This document shows, piece after piece, positions 1-6,079 of a DNA stretch of 8,371 nucleotides. Position 1 is the stretch's first letter. Every line of letters begins with the position of its first letter. Both the position numbers and the translations under genes were made by a program. This DNA comes from Hyphomicrobiales bacterium (GTDB taxonomy: Bacteria > Pseudomonadota > Alphaproteobacteria > Rhizobiales > Beijerinckiaceae), in the NCBI GenBank assembly GCA_028290085.1, contig JAQGKN010000232.1, forward strand, positions 1-8,371. Reading direction: 5' to 3'. Under the pieces are notes generated by a model, which made no database searches, had not been told where the DNA came from, and was given only the letters and a program-made list of their open reading frames with translations.

Positions 1-2
1 CT

Positions 3-413
3 CTGTCACTGACCACCGCCATCACCCCTTCGGGAGTCGGCCATCTGGTGCTGACGTTGCGGACGGACCGGGTGGATTTCATCCTCGATAATCTGCGGGC
101 GGCAGTCGTTGCCTGGAACCGCACGGGCTACCGCATTGTGAAGCGGCAATCGGCGGCAAACCCGCAGGAATGGGTCAGCGTCGAGACTCTGGACAGCACG
201 GTGCCCGTCGCGTCCGCTCGTGCGCAAGATGGCTGGCTGCAGGCTTCAGAACCCGCCATGGCTCCCTTCAGCCGCGCCTATGTAAGTTTGCCGGGCTCGA
301 TGGCGGCCTCATCCGCAACAACTTACGGCACGCTGATCGGGGTGCCGTTCGCGATGGGTCGCGAAACTATAGCGCTGCTGAACGTGGCGCGAACGACTCC
401 ATTGCAGCTTTAA
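3..413 (+). CDS. C-terminal part of an unidentified protein (5' end outside window)
   Basis: The frame is open from the first complete codon at position 3 to a TAA at 411-413, giving about 136 residues. The third codon positions are GC-rich as in the neighbouring genes, which supports real coding. A GTG at 48 could be a start, but the frame continues to the window edge without a stop, so I treat this as the tail of a longer gene. No motif that I recognise is visible. The sequence is mixed and fairly hydrophobic without clear membrane helices; a stretch near VDFILDNLRAAVVAWN looks amphipathic, and the end (GVPFAMGRETIALLNVAR) looks like beta strands. It could be the last domain of a secreted or polysaccharide-related protein, but this is a guess from context only. 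It is convergent with the rml genes. Confidence 0.6.
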   Translation: MSLTTAITPSGVGHLVLTLRTDRVDFILDNLRAAVVAWNRTGYRIVKRQSAANPQEWVSVETLDSTVPVASARAQDGWLQASEPAMAPFSRAYVSLPGSMAASSATTYGTLIGVPFAMGRETIALLNVARTTPLQL

Positions 414-537
414 TTATGAGAGCGCTAACCACGTCAACAACGCGGGTTCTGTAGTTCAAAACTGCTCTTCGTTGTTAACTGAGCTTTATTCACCGGCAGT
501 CAAAACTTGCGAAGTCATCCAAGCTGGATTTTGCCCC

Positions 538-735
538 ATGGTCGCTGCCTATCCCGTATTTGCCATTCTCTCCGCAGTCGTTTGCGGAATTTATGCGCTC
601 TCTTTCGGCATCGTCCCGGCCATTTTTGCTGCACTGGCGGCTGGCATGATCGCGCCATTCCTCCTCGTCGCGATCGCGCTCATGAACATGACGCCGGTCA
701 AGCAGACGGCAACGCCTCGGCGGACGACGGTCTGA
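538..735 (+). CDS. Small two-helix membrane protein, hypothetical
   Basis: A 65-residue ORF starting at ATG 538 and ending at TGA 733-735. Residues about 5-24 (PVFAILSAVVCGIYALSFG) and 26-50 (VPAIFAALAAGMIAPFLLVAIALM) form two hydrophobic helices joined by a tight turn, followed by a short basic, threonine-rich tail (KQTATPRRTTV), so it would be a small inner-membrane hairpin protein. The frame stays open upstream to a TTG at 472, but codons between 472 and 537 lack the GC-rich third positions seen after 538, so I prefer the ATG. No convincing Shine-Dalgarno sequence precedes either start, which lowers confidence. Its last 38 bases overlap the 3' end of rmlD on the other strand. I do not recognise the family and assign no function. 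Confidence 0.45.
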   Translation: MVAAYPVFAILSAVVCGIYALSFGIVPAIFAALAAGMIAPFLLVAIALMNMTPVKQTATPRRTTV

Positions 736-1609
736 TCAACCGGTCGAGAACCGGTTCGAGCGACTCCCGCCAATGCGGAAGCGCCACGCCGTGCACCCTT
801 GCAATTCTGCTACTGTCGAGACGCGAATTCGCGGGCCTGAGTGCAGGGGTCGGATAATCCGCAGAGGTAATGCGATCGACCATCATCCGGCTCCCGCCGC
901 GTGCGACGTAACCTGCAAATATAGCCTCAGCAAAATCGGCCCAGCTGGCGTCACCCGCCGGTCCCATGTGAAAGACCCCGAGTTGCGCGGCGTCCTCCGG
1001 CCTAGCAACCAGGTTTTGCGCAACTTTGAGAATTCCGTTCGCAAGGTCCAGCGCGGAGGTCGGCGCGCCCAGTTGATCGGCGACCACTCGGACCGTGTTT
1101 CGCGTCTCGGCCAGTCGCAACATGGTGCGCAGGAAATTGGTGCCGAAAGGCGCGTAGACCCACGCGACACGCAGTACGACGGCGCGGCGCGCGGCTGCTA
1201 AAAGCGCCTGCTCCCCCACGAGTTTCGTTGCGCCATAGACCCCGAGCGGGTTGGTGGGATCGCTCTCGACCCAGGGCGTCGGCTTGGAGCCATCGAAGAC
1301 GTAATCAGTCGAAAGATGGATCACCGGCACGTCCAGCGCCGCCGCCGCGCGCGCGACCGCTTCCGCCCCTCCGGCATTGATGAGCATGGCAAGATCCGGC
1401 TCGCTTTCCGCCTTGTCGACTGCCGTATAAGCGGCGGCGGAGACGATCACGTCGGGCCGTGCGTTCGCGAAAACCTGCGTGTAATCGCCGGGTTCCGCCA
1501 GATCCAGCTCGGGGCGGCCGAGCGTGACGACGCTTGCCCCGGCCAGTGCCGCGCGCTCGACCAGCGCCGTGACGACTTGTCCGTGATGCCCTGTGACAGC
1601 GATACGCAT
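698..1609 (-). CDS. rmlD: dTDP-4-dehydrorhamnose reductase RmlD
   Basis: Encodes 303 residues, the usual size for RmlD, which performs the last step of dTDP-L-rhamnose synthesis: NAD(P)H-dependent reduction of dTDP-4-keto-L-rhamnose in the cytoplasm. It is a short-chain dehydrogenase-type Rossmann protein. Visible landmarks are the N-terminal nucleotide-binding turn (VTGHHGQV, residues 5-12), the STDYVFDG motif at 100-107, the catalytic pair in YGATK (Tyr125, Lys129) and the family's C-terminal RPANSRLD at 258-265. The ATG at 1609 is chosen because it puts the nucleotide-binding motif at the N terminus and lies 4 bases after the rmlB stop; the frame extends upstream through rmlB but that extension is not RmlD-like. 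The tight spacing points to translational coupling with rmlB. A short tail (PSSAEALPSA) runs past the conserved end and overlaps the convergent small ORF. Confidence 0.95.
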   Translation of the reverse strand: MRIAVTGHHGQVVTALVERAALAGASVVTLGRPELDLAEPGDYTQVFANARPDVIVSAAAYTAVDKAESEPDLAMLINAGGAEAVARAAAALDVPVIHLSTDYVFDGSKPTPWVESDPTNPLGVYGATKLVGEQALLAAARRAVVLRVAWVYAPFGTNFLRTMLRLAETRNTVRVVADQLGAPTSALDLANGILKVAQNLVARPEDAAQLGVFHMGPAGDASWADFAEAIFAGYVARGGSRMMVDRITSADYPTPALRPANSRLDSSRIARVHGVALPHWRESLEPVLDRLIRPSSAEALPSA

Positions 1610-1613
1610 CCGC

Positions 1614-2672
1614 TCAGCCCGCATTCGCGGCGATGCCGAGGCGCTCGCCCGTGTAAACTTTATCGCGCAGGGGACGCCACCAGGACTCGTTGGCAAGATA
1701 CCAGGCAATGGTCTTTTCGATGCCGGTCTCGAAGGTTTCGCGCGCCGTCCATCCGAGTTCGTTCTCGAGCTTGCTGGCATCGATGGCATAGCGATGATCG
1801 TGACCCGGGCGGTCCGTCACGAAGTGGATGAGGTCACTATAGGTCGTGCCGCGCGGGCTCAAGCGGTCGAGACTCGCGCAGATCCCGTGCACGACATCGA
1901 TGTTACGGCGCTCGTTGCGCCCGCCGACATTGTAGGTCTCGCCGACGCGTCCACGATCTCCGATCAGATGCAGCGCGCGGACGTGATCGTCGACATAGAG
2001 CCAGTCGCGAATGTTGGAGCCGTCCCCGTAGACGGGCAGCGGCTTGCCGTGCAGCGCGTTGAGGATGATGAGCGGAATCAGCTTTTCGGGGAAATGATAT
2101 TCGCCGTAATTATTCGAGCAGTTGGAGCCGACCACGGGCAAGCCATAGGTGCGCTGCCATGCCGTGGCGAGATGATCGGACGCTGCCTTCGACGCCGAAT
2201 AAGGGGAGCTCGGATCATAAGCCGTCGTCTCGGTGAAGAGCCCGTCGGGCCCAAGCGAGCCGTAGACCTCGTCGGTTGAGACGTGGAGGAAGCGGAAGGC
2301 GTCTTTGCGTTGCGCTTCGAGCGCCGACCAATAGTGACGCGCGGCCTCCAGCAACGTGAACGTGCCGATGACATTGGTGTTGATGAAATCGGCAGCGCCC
2401 GTGATCGAGCGATCGACGTGGCTTTCCGCTGCCAGGTGATAGATGCGGTCCGGCTGGAAGGATTCAAACGCCTGCGTAACCGACGCGCGGTCGCAGATGT
2501 CGGCGTGCAGGAAGCGATGGTTGGGCCTGCCCTCCACGTCACGCAGATTGGCGAGATTACCCGCGTAGGTCAGCGCGTCGAAGGTCAGCACGTCCGCGCC
2601 GGCCTCCAGCACAAGATAGCGCACGAGAGCCGAGCCGATGAAGCCTGCGCCGCCGGTCACCAGAATACGCAT
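1614..2672 (-). CDS. rmlB: dTDP-glucose 4,6-dehydratase RmlB
   Basis: Encodes 352 residues, normal for RmlB, the extended short-chain dehydrogenase that turns dTDP-D-glucose into dTDP-4-keto-6-deoxy-D-glucose using tightly bound NAD. The glycine-rich NAD motif GGAGFIG is at residues 7-13, the Thr-Asp-Glu catalytic set of STDEVYG is at 132-138 (Thr133, Asp134, Glu135), and the YxxxK pair is Tyr158/Lys162 in PYSASK. Also present are SNCSNNYG (183-190), HFPEKLIPL (193-201), [16 protein letters not shown] (215-230) and DRPGHD (287-292), all hallmarks of the family. A GAGG ribosome binding site at 2679-2682, six bases before the ATG, fixes the start. The gene follows rmlC by 34 bases and is followed by rmlD after 4 bases. 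No lesion is seen; all catalytic residues are present. Confidence 0.97.
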   Translation of the reverse strand: MRILVTGGAGFIGSALVRYLVLEAGADVLTFDALTYAGNLANLRDVEGRPNHRFLHADICDRASVTQAFESFQPDRIYHLAAESHVDRSITGAADFINTNVIGTFTLLEAARHYWSALEAQRKDAFRFLHVSTDEVYGSLGPDGLFTETTAYDPSSPYSASKAASDHLATAWQRTYGLPVVGSNCSNNYGEYHFPEKLIPLIILNALHGKPLPVYGDGSNIRDWLYVDDHVRALHLIGDRGRVGETYNVGGRNERRNIDVVHGICASLDRLSPRGTTYSDLIHFVTDRPGHDHRYAIDASKLENELGWTARETFETGIEKTIAWYLANESWWRPLRDKVYTGERLGIAANAG

Positions 2673-2706
2673 GAAGAACCTCGATGATTAGGGAATAAAC
2701 CATGCC

Positions 2707-3285
2707 TCAGGCGAATGTGGTGTCCAGTTCTGACAGGAACGGCTGACGAGTATCCTTGGGCGAAAGCAGTGCCGTGTTCTCGTTCACCGGCCAGTCGATT
2801 CCCAGCGCCGGATCGTTCCAGCGCAAGCCGCGATCGTGCTCCGGGCTATAGTAGGCGGTCACCAGATAGGCGACTTCCGTGTCTGGCTCCAGTGTGCAAA
2901 AGCCGTGCGCGAAGCCCTCGGGAATCCAGAGCTGGCTCCCGGATTCGGCGCGAAGCTCGAGCGCGACATGTTTGCCATATGTTGGCGAGGACCGCCGAAG
3001 ATCCACGGCCACGTCGAGGATGGCACCGCGCAGGCAACGGATGAGTTTGCCCTGCCCCGCCGGCTGCAGCTGGAAGTGAAGCCCGCGAACGGTTCCAACC
3101 GGCCCCGAGAGAGATTGATTATGCTGCACGAAGGTAAAATTGCCCACGTGAGCGCGGAAGAGATCGTCGCGGAATGTTTCGGAGAAATAACCTCTGGCGT
3201 CGCCGATGCGCGCCGGAGTGACTTTCGCGAGCCCTTGGATAGCTAAGTTTTCGAACTGCACGTTAATCTTGGTCTCCGCAGGCAC
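2707..3285 (-). CDS. rmlC: dTDP-4-dehydrorhamnose 3,5-epimerase RmlC
   Basis: Encodes up to 192 residues of the cupin-fold epimerase that inverts C3 and C5 of dTDP-4-keto-6-deoxyglucose, between RmlB and RmlD. Landmarks: IGDARGYFSETF (27-38), FVQHNQSLS (52-60), VRGLHFQ (66-72, with His70 the expected catalytic base), the basic/acidic strand GKLIRCLRGAILDVAVDLR (79-97), WIPEGFAHGF (120-129), YYSPEHDRGLRWNDP (145-159, containing the expected active-site Tyr and Asp) and GIDWP (162-166). The start is uncertain: I give the GTG at 3285, but a second GTG at 3261 would give MQFENLAIQG, closer to the usual N terminus; neither has a strong ribosome binding site. It lies 80 bases after the beta-helix gene, so a separate promoter in that gap is possible, though I see no clear one. 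Confidence 0.95.
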   Translation of the reverse strand: MPAETKINVQFENLAIQGLAKVTPARIGDARGYFSETFRDDLFRAHVGNFTFVQHNQSLSGPVGTVRGLHFQLQPAGQGKLIRCLRGAILDVAVDLRRSSPTYGKHVALELRAESGSQLWIPEGFAHGFCTLEPDTEVAYLVTAYYSPEHDRGLRWNDPALGIDWPVNENTALLSPKDTRQPFLSELDTTFA

Positions 3286-3365
3286 AGATACGTCTCAGAC
3301 AGCAAACAATAAACCAGAATGCCGCGCCGCGTCGATCTAAACTGCTCGCGACGCCCCGGTTATCG

Positions 3366-5054
3366 TCAGTCTCGACAATCGTTTCCTTCGATGGTGTTGG
3401 GCAAAGCCCCGGGCTTGACGATGTCAATCGGGGACACGGAGCAAATCGAGTTGTTCCGGATGACGTTGTCTGCGGCATAGTGCAAAGCGAGACCAGCGCT
3501 TTTTGTCTGTTTTATCGAATTGCCCTCCACGAGGAGGCCAGATGAATTGCGGTCCAGATAGATCCCGAAGCCGCCGTACCGCGCGGCGCCGACATCGCTG
3601 ATCCGGTTATTGCGGATGATCGTCCCCGCGAGATCGGACATCGTGTAAATGGCAGCGAGGTCCGACAGCTCGCCCTGGCCGATATCGCTCAACACGTTGC
3701 CCTTTATGAGATTACCGCGTGACAGTTTCATGCCGCCCCAGCCCCAGCCGAGCGAGATTGCACTGTAGCTGAAGCCGCTGATCTGGTTGCCGACAAGTGT
3801 GTTGCCGCCGACATCGCCGATCCAGATCGCCACGGCATCCTGCCGGATGCGACCGCCCTCGCGAATGACGTTTCGCGCGATTTCGTTTCGGGACCTGATG
3901 TCCTCGGACAATGCTGTCCTTGAATAGGCTCCGGCGGGGTCTCCGATGGCCACCGCCCCGCCGCCGATATCTTGAAGTTTGCTCCCAAGCAAGCCCGCAT
4001 CCCGCGTTCGGCGGTCGAAGAGGAAAGCAAAATCGGCCGTGCCGGATACCTCCACATTGGCGAAACGGATACGCTGCGCCCCGCGCAGATTGATGGCTGC
4101 GGAGGTGTGCTGGCCTATGCCGGCCTGCGCAGGTGTCTGCTCGTAGCCCCGATGGCTTTCGCCCGTGTGGACGAAGGAGAGACCCTCGACGCGAACATCG
4201 TGCGCGCCTTCACCGAATTCGAGCAGGCGCGGCGTGCAGGGCAAGACGACGCTCGGCACGCCCTGGCCCTCCACAATCGTCGGGCGGTAGGTGATGGTCG
4301 CTCCCACCTGAAACCACTCGCCGGGCATGAGATTGTCGCCATTGACGTTCTCGAAGTAAAACTTTCCCGATTTTGCAAAACGCCCCCATTCGTCGGTGTG
4401 GCTCGTGATGCCATTGAGGGTGATGACGTTCGTCGTACGATCCACGGCGCGAATGCCCATGCGTGACATGGACCAGAAGTGCCAGGCGACGATCTCGCTG
4501 TCGGCATTTAGTGCCGATAGCCCGGTATCGAGATCGGGCGCGAAACGGAACGCATCGAACGCTTTTCCATCCTCGATGCGGCGCGGAATTTCACCTGCGA
4601 TCGAGAAAGTGCCCGTCTTGGGGAAACGCGCACGAATACGGCGGTTGCCGTTCACGTAAAGCGACCGCTGCGCGACGCCGCCGCACAGGCCGACGGTGTC
4701 GAAGACCCATGTGGCGGCACGTGGCGCATGGACCGGCAGGTCGATGCCGCCGCTCAGAACGACCTTTCCGCTACCGTCTCTTTGCAGGACGGTCTCTGCG
4801 CCTTTGCCGCCGGTTTCCTCGCGGCCGACGCGTACAAGATGAGGCAAGAAGTAGGTTCCCTCATGGAGCCGAATGCAGATGTGCATATCCGGTTCGGTTT
4901 TGCGCAGGCTGCGCGCTTGTGCCAGCGCGTCTTCAAGGCTGCCCGCCTCCGGCCGCACGTAGAGCGCCCGGCATGGCGCGTTCTGCGCGCGCAGCGGTGC
5001 GCTCCATGTCACAAGCAGAATGAGGACTGCAAGAGCGAGCCGGCGCCGTGTCAT
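3366..5054 (-). CDS. Secreted right-handed parallel beta-helix protein, probably acting on polysaccharide
   Basis: Encodes 562 residues. The N terminus is a typical Sec signal peptide: MTRRR, a hydrophobic core (LALAVLILLVTW) and a likely signal peptidase I site after LRA (residue 23), so the protein should be periplasmic or secreted. Residues about 30-150 contain a pre-helix region with VVLSGGIDLP and SLYVNGNRRIRARFPK; about 245-260 has PGEWFQVGATITYRP. From about 285 to 560 there are regular beta-helix coils with Asn/Gly ladders, such as IRFANVEVSG, NEIARNVI, NTLVGNQISG, NLIKGNVLSDIG, GTIIRNNRISDV, GLLVEGNSI and NVIRNNSI. This layout resembles beta-helix carbohydrate-active proteins such as GH141-like enzymes, but I cannot assign a reaction or catalytic residues. 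The ATG at 5054 is chosen over an upstream start because it begins the signal peptide, has a GGTGAG ribosome binding site, and overlaps the polymerase stop (ATGA), implying translational coupling. Confidence 0.88.
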   Translation of the reverse strand: MTRRRLALAVLILLVTWSAPLRAQNAPCRALYVRPEAGSLEDALAQARSLRKTEPDMHICIRLHEGTYFLPHLVRVGREETGGKGAETVLQRDGSGKVVLSGGIDLPVHAPRAATWVFDTVGLCGGVAQRSLYVNGNRRIRARFPKTGTFSIAGEIPRRIEDGKAFDAFRFAPDLDTGLSALNADSEIVAWHFWSMSRMGIRAVDRTTNVITLNGITSHTDEWGRFAKSGKFYFENVNGDNLMPGEWFQVGATITYRPTIVEGQGVPSVVLPCTPRLLEFGEGAHDVRVEGLSFVHTGESHRGYEQTPAQAGIGQHTSAAINLRGAQRIRFANVEVSGTADFAFLFDRRTRDAGLLGSKLQDIGGGAVAIGDPAGAYSRTALSEDIRSRNEIARNVIREGGRIRQDAVAIWIGDVGGNTLVGNQISGFSYSAISLGWGWGGMKLSRGNLIKGNVLSDIGQGELSDLAAIYTMSDLAGTIIRNNRISDVGAARYGGFGIYLDRNSSGLLVEGNSIKQTKSAGLALHYAADNVIRNNSICSVSPIDIVKPGALPNTIEGNDCRD

Positions 5055-5338
5055 GCCGCGTTTCTCACCCGTGCGCGGACGAGTTTTGGGAGGACGCGCG
5101 CGGGACGCGCCACGATTCCTGGCAGACAGCAGCATGCCGTCATGATCCAGAACAGCGGCCAGGAGAAAGCGTAGACATTGAAGAAGGCGATGTTGACCGT
5201 GGAGAACATCAGCAGCGCCCGCGTGTGCGCGCGGCAGGCCACGTAAATCGTGGCGATAAAACCCGCCAGACCCAGCAGGCCGAGATCATAGAAATAGGCT
5301 CCGCCCAGGCTTTTCGAGGTCCTTCGTGATCCTGCCAC
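5051..5338 (-). pseudogene. C-terminal fragment of the Wzy-like polymerase
   Basis: Open frame downstream of the three TGA codons, in the same phase as the N-terminal fragment. The first dozen residues (AGSRRTSKSL) derive from the inverted segment; the native part begins at about GAYFYDLGLLGLAGF and includes two or three hydrophobic helices before a basic C-terminal tail (ARPARVLPKLVRARVRNAA). A GTG at 5338 could be read as a start but has no good ribosome binding site, so I regard this as the separated tail of the polymerase rather than a gene. Its stop codon overlaps the start of the beta-helix gene. Confidence 0.7.
5296..5304 (+). repeat. Left arm of inverted repeat flanking the inverted segment
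   Basis: The arm reads AGGCTCCGC on the plus strand and pairs with the reverse complement of 5405-5413 (AGGTTCCGC), matching at 8 of 9 positions. It marks the left breakpoint of the strand switch. The similarity does not extend further on either side, so the arms are much shorter than typical sites of dedicated DNA invertases. Confidence 0.75.
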
Positions 5339-5404
5339 TCTTCATCATGCTCAAGGCTGGCGTCGATATCGACTATGAGGAAATGCTGACGGAACCATTT
5401 CCCA
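5305..5404. other. Inverted 100-base segment inside the polymerase gene
   Basis: On the plus strand this segment has one open frame from 5305 that reads PGFSRSFVILPLFIMLK and then AGVDIDYEEMLTEPFP, a hydrophobic helix plus loop that suits a polymerase, although every flanking gene is on the minus strand. Read on the minus strand, as the gene requires, it contains three stops. If reversed, codon R225 (CGC, ending at 5405) is followed directly by P226 and the far end joins as S259-G260-A261-Y262 in the correct phase. Both edges coincide with the inverted repeat arms. The strand switch is seen directly; that an inversion took place is the inference. Confidence 0.85.
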
Positions 5405-6079
5405 GCGGAACCTGAGCACGAGTGCGCAACCCGCGAGCCAAAGATAGGAGGCGAACGCCGTGCGGGAGTTCACCAGCAACACAATGCTCATGAAAAGATA
5501 CACACCGTAGCGCCCCGTCAGCGTTCGCCGTCCCTGCACGAAGACACGATAGGCCGCTTGAGCGATGAGCAGCGTTCCAAGGTAGGCAGGCTCGTTGCAA
5601 AAGCCCGAGACGCGCGGGTAGAACAGAAACATGCCGCCGGGCGGATTGTAGTGCCAGAGTGTCGCGTTCCAGGCCGTTACCGGGAAGATGGCCTCAAACG
5701 TGCCAGTCAGCAGACCCGCCATCTGGATGCAGCCGAAGGCGATGTTGCAGATGAGGCCAATTTCGAAGCCGCGAAAGAAATCGTCCATGCGCCTGCGGTC
5801 GAGCCCGCTCATGGCAGCCATAATGAAACCGATGTAGATGGCGTAGCGCAAGGCCGCCTCGACGTTCGCAACGGCGGCAAATTTCAGCATGAAGATGCCG
5901 AGAAGCACGAGCAGCGGCACCATCGGCCAGGCAATCGGGCGCAGGCCGTAGACGAGCGGTGCCATGAGCACGGCGACCCAGATCAGCGACAGATTCATGC
6001 CGACATCGATCTGGTTGAAGATCGGAAAAGCGGCGATGAAACCCGTTGATGCGGCGTAAGTGCAGTCCTTCGGCCTCAT
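5351..6079 (-). CDS. N-terminal fragment of the Wzy-like polymerase, as translated in the present orientation
   Basis: This is the product that would be made from the sequence as given: 242 residues, of which the first 225 are the native membrane protein and the last 17 (W226 to P242) come from the wrong strand of the inverted segment and carry a basic, non-membrane tail (HSRYRRQP). The ATG at 6079 is supported by a strong AGGAGG site at 6091-6096 and by its ATGA overlap with the upstream gene. It lacks the last membrane helices, so activity as a polymerase is unlikely. Confidence 0.7.
   Translation of the reverse strand: MRPKDCTYAASTGFIAAFPIFNQIDVGMNLSLIWVAVLMAPLVYGLRPIAWPMVPLLVLLGIFMLKFAAVANVEAALRYAIYIGFIMAAMSGLDRRRMDDFFRGFEIGLICNIAFGCIQMAGLLTGTFEAIFPVTAWNATLWHYNPPGGMFLFYPRVSGFCNEPAYLGTLLIAQAAYRVFVQGRRTLTGRYGVYLFMSIVLLVNSRTAFASYLWLAGCALVLRFRWEMVPSAFPHSRYRRQP
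5405..5413 (-). repeat. Right arm of inverted repeat flanking the inverted segment
   Basis: The arm reads GCGGAACCT on the plus strand, so AGGTTCCGC on the minus strand, and differs from the left arm at one base. In the gene it encodes R-F-R (residues 223-225). Recombination or template switching between the two arms would turn round exactly the 100 bases between them. Confidence 0.75.

Larger units (their letters stand above)
5051..6079 (-). pseudogene. Wzy-like polysaccharide polymerase gene, interrupted by a 100-base inversion
   Basis: The whole span is 343 codons in one frame, from an ATG that overlaps the upstream stop (ATGA) to a TGA that overlaps the beta-helix start (ATGA). Residues 1-225 are a polytopic membrane protein with about seven hydrophobic helices (roughly 27-45, 49-70, 77-93, 104-125, 163-181, 191-205, 207-223) and the segment RVSGFCNEPAYLGTLL (156-171), reminiscent of the R-G-EP region of Wzy/O-antigen polymerases; SRTA at 205-208 also fits. 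Residues from about 260 onward (AYFYDLGLLGLAGFIATIYVAC, then a further hydrophobic stretch) fit the last helices of the same family. Between them three TGA codons (5351-5353, 5345-5347, 5342-5344) stop the frame. Reversing only 5305-5404 removes all three and gives a continuous 342-residue protein. A wild-type gene would link repeat units in the periplasm. Family assignment rests on topology and weak motifs, not on a search. Confidence 0.8.

Noticed and set aside
1593..2279. Long plus-strand ORF opposite rmlB
   Set aside because: It lies entirely antisense to conserved rmlB and rmlD sequence, has no recognisable protein features and is a usual by-product of GC-rich codon use.
3329..3354. Hairpin between rmlC and the beta-helix gene as a terminator
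   Set aside because: The 6-base stem (GCGTCG/CGACGC) has a 14-base loop and no following run of T on the minus strand, so it does not look like an intrinsic terminator.
5051..5338. A separate small membrane protein gene starting at GTG 5338
   Set aside because: There is no good ribosome binding site, its first residues come from the inverted segment, and it is in phase with the polymerase and completes it when the segment is reversed.
5305..5404. Simple frameshift as the cause of the polymerase interruption
   Set aside because: The frames on both sides of the stops are in the same phase, so a single indel cannot explain it. One alternative minus-strand frame meets a TAG at 5373-5375. The other is open but would need two compensating indels and encodes a charged, soluble stretch (EHDEEWQDHEGPRKAW) unlike a polymerase.
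5296..5413. Classical recombinase-controlled phase-variation cassette
   Set aside because: Not adopted as a firm call: arms of 9 bases with a mismatch are shorter than usual invertase sites, and no recombinase gene lies in the window. It remains one of the explanations given in the findings.
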